A stretch of 64,000 nucleotides of DNA from NCBI GenBank assembly GCA_032191485.1, contig JAVDOI010000011.1, forward strand, positions 3,360,101-3,424,100. Reading direction: 5' to 3'. How positions within the stretch are numbered: position 1 is the first letter of the stretch; every line of letters starts with the position of its first letter. Position numbers and translations under genes: made by a program. Of this stretch, positions 60,357 to 64,000 are shown piece after piece. The notes under the pieces were generated by a model, which was given only the letters and a program-made list of their open reading frames with translations, did not search any database and was not told where the DNA came from. Origin of the DNA: Leptoclinus maculatus (taxonomy: Eukaryota; Chordata; Actinopteri; Perciformes; Stichaeidae).

Positions 60357-61249
60357 TATATTCTCACATTTAATGTGGATGAGAAAACAAAAAAATAATT
60401 CTAGATGGGGGGGGATGCAGCGCCCTATAAACTCTAACTGAATGTCAGCACGGAGGAGACAAAGACAGACAAATGTCAGCCGTTTTTCCAGTTTGCTCTG
60501 TAATTGGAGTCCCAGAACGAGCGTGTGCCACACTAACCGGGCTTGTTATGCAGGCTGCAGCAAGACCTTGGGCCGCTGGTGAAATGCAATTTTACGGAAT
60601 AAATAGACTGATTTAGCCATAAATATCTGATGGAGATAATATTGCCTTCCTCATTACATGTAAATAATGTCAGCGATGGCAACACTGCCATGAAGGATGA
60701 CCTGTGCTGGGTATGGTGTGCAAACAAGAGACTCTGCCGTTATTGCTGGTGTTTACAGCCCATATTCAGTGCAGCAAACCCCTGTTATTTCAACAAATGA
60801 CACATTTGTTTATGTTCTGCCTATATCAGGTTAAAGATGCTTGTTCGGAAATCAAGAAAACATTGTTTTAATCTAGGTTCCTTGTAATTAAGGTCGTTAT
60901 ATTTCCTGAATATTCTGAATAACGGCGACATGATCTACGTCATCAATGACAAAAATACGTCTAAGCTATGCTAACATTGTAGCTGCTCCATCAGCACCAT
61001 AACATAACGTCATCATGTTATTACCATAGACAGTCTATGGTATATACACACATATTATTGTGAAACAACTTCATTCATTTGACATTAGATGCTCCATCAC
61101 CATTACCGTATTGTTGTATTTGACATGAATGTCTTTGCTGCCATTATTTACATAAAACAGCTTTTTTTTATCCACTTTTGTCAGGGTTTTTTATTTTGTT
61201 GTTTGACTTTGGTGGCAATGCACGGGAACTTGGCTTGGGTTTCGAGGAG

Positions 61250-61420
61250 TTGTAGCATTTATTCACCGATAAATAAGCTGTACACACACTGCTACGTTCA
61301 CAGCTATAACTGTTAATTTCATACTCGTCGTCACACACACACTCTTTCTCTCTCTAGCAGACACTCGCTAACGTTATGCCGGGCTTTCAATACACTCGTG
61401 GAAACCTGACGGAGTATGGT
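61250..61420 (+). repeat. Dispersed repeat, copy 2 (relative of 58815-59110)
   Basis: Shares GCATTTATTCACC, ACAGCTATAACTGTTAATTT and AGACACTCGCTAACGTTATG with copy 1, at similar spacing. The 106-codon frame starting at 61376 begins inside it. Confidence 0.55.
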
Positions 61421-62775
61421 CGACACCAATGTTCTTGTAGTCATGTAGATGTACAGGGATATTGGGTGCGGTTGTCTCAGAGTAGTTTTAAAAAGTACGA
61501 GTACATGAGCACAGTATTGGACACGATTCCCAACACTGGTATTGGTGCCTCCCTATATGATTGTGTTGATATCTTGAATAGACCTATACTTCTTGGTGAG
61601 CCAGAAGTTCATTTCAATACTGGAGGAATCCAGCATTTTAATCAAAATGTTCATAACTTGAGGACATGCATGAACACGCAAAGGTCCATTGGGTAACCGG
61701 TGCAGACTTCTTCATGTATGTAAATAAGGCCACTGAAGAAAGATTTCCCCCGCGGACAGACTGCGATATCAGTCTTAAATAACAATCAAACTCCCTCGAC
61801 TTTCCCCAATAATAATAATATTGTACAGCCTTTCAGGTTTGAACTCTGCAGAAGAGCAATCTTGTTTTGTTGCCTAGCACCAATGTTTATGTTTCTGTAA
61901 TCTATGCCGTCTTCCATTCTTTCATTTACTGACATAATATATCAATTTGTATGCATAACAGCTGCCTCACCCCCACCAGACCCAAGCCTGTAGCCGAGCC
62001 ACATTTGAATAATTCAGATGCTGCAAACACCAAGCTCTAAATTGTATATTAATTCTAAAATTACACACCACCCCCTGGGCCCGGGTTACACTTTTAATAA
62101 CTCATCACAGAGCGCTGAATGCTGCGTTGCACTGCACTTTTTCATATGGTAAGTCTTGATCAAGTAACTGTGGTTTCACAGAGTGAGCAGTCTTTTTTTT
62201 CTGGGCGGGGAGAGAAGTGTTTTTTTTAAAGAGAGGCTGTGGGACTGCACTGCACCATCTGCACCATTGACAGACTTAGATGAGTTGCCGAGTAAAAAAT
62301 AAAAATAAAAAAAATATAGCCTATAGGATTTTCCTTTTGAACTCCCACAGGAGTTCTCTGGATAATTTTACAGGCCACTTATGCTCCTTGACCCAATAAG
62401 CCATAAGAGGACAGTTGTGTCTGGCCTAAATACTCTACAGTACAGCTCTGTGACCTCCTGCGGGCAGAAAGCCGGCTATACCTTTCATGGTCACACTGCA
62501 CTTCAAAGAGCATTAGGCGGTGCTTTCACTGCAGGTCTTCACGCTCAGTTTTAAATTATTGCTCATATTTTTTGTAGATGATGGTTCAAATCCTTGGCTG
62601 TAGCTCTTAAATTATCTGGTCGCAATTTTACCTGACAGCGATGTCAAAAACACAAAAAGATTAACATCACAATAGATTTGGTTGTTAACCCAACTTTCTC
62701 CAATTCTCTTTTTTTGGGATACATATTTTTATTGAAGGAATGATACAATACCGGTTACATAATGCATTACATTAC

Positions 62776-64000
62776 TATGGAGGCCCATTCCTGCCAGCAA
62801 AAAAATTAAAAATAGTAACTTAAAAAAATTTAAATAAAAATGTAATTCACAATAAAAAATAAAAATTTAAAAAAAATCCACCCACAAAATAAATAATAAT
62901 AATTCTAATGTATATTTTTTTTTTAATTTTACTTTTTTTCCACCAGCAAAAAAAATAAAAAAAACTTTTGGTGCATCCATCTGTAACCATAACACTGACC
63001 AGATTTTTCCAGTTGCTATAGAAAGTCGAAATTATGAGATACTTTAACACAACAGTCATAGAAGCAGCTATGACATATGAATGGATTGTGAGTACATTGA
63101 AGACTTCTTTAAAACGTGGCTTTACAACACATGAAATACAGATGATGTTTCACATGGATTGTACTGAGCAAACGCACCCTTTGAATAGAATGTTAAGCAA
63201 GAAGCAGCTCTGGAGTATAAAGAATGAAACCAATGTGGCTGAGGTGGCGACCAATAAACTATGGAAGCCCATTCACGCCAGCAAAAAAAAAAATGAATAA
63301 GATCACCAAAAAAAATAATAATAATGAATTCACAAAAAAAAAAAAAAAAAAAAAATGTATTAATTCACAAAAAAAAAAAATGTATTAATTCACAAAAAAA
63401 AAGATATATATACAAATATTTTTTTTTTTTTACTTTTTCTCTGTCAGCAAAAAAGAAAAAAAAAAAGATGTTTCCAGTTGCTGTTTATTGGTCGCCACCT
63501 CAGCCACATTGGTTTCATTCTTTATACTCCAGAGCTGCTTCTTGCTTAACATTCTATTCAAGGGTGCGTTTGCTCAGTACAATCCATGTGAAACATCATC
63601 TGTATTTCATGTGTTGTAAAGCCACGTTTAAAGAAGTCTTCAATGTACTCACAATATGTCAAATGTAGAGTAACATATGAAGAGCTGCTTCTATGACTGT
63701 TGTGTTAAAGTATCTCATAATTTCGACTTTCTATAGCAACTGGAAAAATCTGGTCAGTGTTATGGTTACAGATGGATGCACCAAAAGTTTTTTTTTGTTT
63801 TTTTGCTGGTGGAAAAAAAGTAAAATAAAAAAAAAAAAAAAAATATTATAATTATTATTATTTATTTTGTGGGTGGATTTTTTTTTCTTTTTTTTTTTGT
63901 GAATTACATTTTTTTTTTAAGTTACTATTTTTTTCTTTTTTTTTTGTGATCTTATTTTTTTTTTTTTGTGATCTTTTTTATTTTTGCTTGTGGGAATGGG
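62776..64000 (+). mobile_element. Large imperfect inverted repeat (fold-back element), continues past the window
   Basis: The left arm runs from about 62787 to 63259 and the right arm from about 63483 to 64000, centred near 63371-63377. Matching landmarks are GAGGTGGCGACCAATAAAC (63241-63259) against its exact complement at 63483-63501, and GGTGCATCCATCTGTAACC near 62972 against its complement near 63760. The spacer is A/T homopolymer-rich. Arms differ by small indels, such as about 16 bp near 63070. The word CTATGGA[AG]GCCCATTC plus GCCAGCAAAAAAA occurs at both 62776 and 63257, suggesting an element end. Confidence 0.88.

Larger units (their letters stand above)
57580..64000 (+). other. fstl5: fstl5 intron 3 (5' part, more than 6.4 kb)
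   Basis: No cysteine-rich Kazal exon is recognised to the right edge, so the intron continues past the window. It contains the repeats listed below and a large terminal inverted repeat. Confidence 0.65.

Noticed and set aside
61376..61696. 106-codon plus-strand frame
   Set aside because: Its start lies in a dispersed repeat and no family or cysteine pattern of the fstl5 Kazal domain is present. It could be a transposon remnant but cannot be named.
63034..63300. 88-codon frame inside the terminal palindrome
   Set aside because: No known motif. The same sequence appears inverted in the right arm with indels that would break the frame.
57580..64000. Search for the fstl5 Kazal-domain exon
   Set aside because: No cysteine-rich frame with suitable splice borders was found, so it must lie beyond 64000.
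1..64000. tRNA, rRNA, snRNA genes
   Set aside because: No intact pol III promoter pair with a foldable cloverleaf and no conserved snRNA or rRNA words were seen. Only decayed SINE-like bodies were found.

Overview
This is a vertebrate nuclear window, almost certainly from a spiny-rayed (percomorph-like) teleost. The evidence is short conserved exons separated by kilobase introns with GT/AG borders, abundant (CA)n and poly-C/G microsatellites, and many dispersed repeats of kinds common in fish genomes. There are no prokaryotic features. Only two host protein genes can be supported, and both run off the window. Most other open reading frames are chance frames in introns, microsatellites or repeats.

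Layout. Positions 1-3.6 kb hold the first four coding exons of qdpr (quinoid dihydropteridine reductase) on the minus strand; its 3' exons lie before position 1. Positions 3.6-30.3 kb are the head-to-head intergenic interval between qdpr and fstl5, made mostly of repeats. It contains a seven-copy satellite array of 488-490 bp units whose monomers look like fold-back transposons (4616-8030), a truncated MITE, a LINE with an intact 449-residue reverse transcriptase frame (9.3-10.7 kb), a 376 bp long-armed fold-back element (14.46-14.84 kb), a 9-bp minisatellite (22.1 kb), an old RT relic (26.45 kb) and a second, nearly identical but deleted LINE copy (26.93-27.78 kb).

Positions 30.3-64 kb are the 5' part of fstl5 (follistatin-like 5) on the plus strand. 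A GC-richer block with a likely untranslated exon ends at 30902. The start-codon exon with signal peptide is at 50422-50563, and a 31-nt coding exon is at 57549-57579. The Kazal, EF-hand and immunoglobulin-like exons lie beyond the window. Introns 1 (about 19.5 kb), 2 (about 7.0 kb) and 3 (more than 6.4 kb) hold MITE-like copies, SINE/LINE tails, hairpins and simple repeats. The last 1.2 kb is a large imperfect inverted repeat that continues past position 64000.

The two genes are functionally unrelated: qdpr recycles tetrahydrobiopterin in the cytosol and fstl5 is a secreted follistatin-family protein. The most unusual material is repeat architecture: a satellite that appears to descend from a fold-back element, the long palindromes, and the pair of young LINE copies. 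Family names for repeats are from recall of common fish repeats and were not checked against a library.
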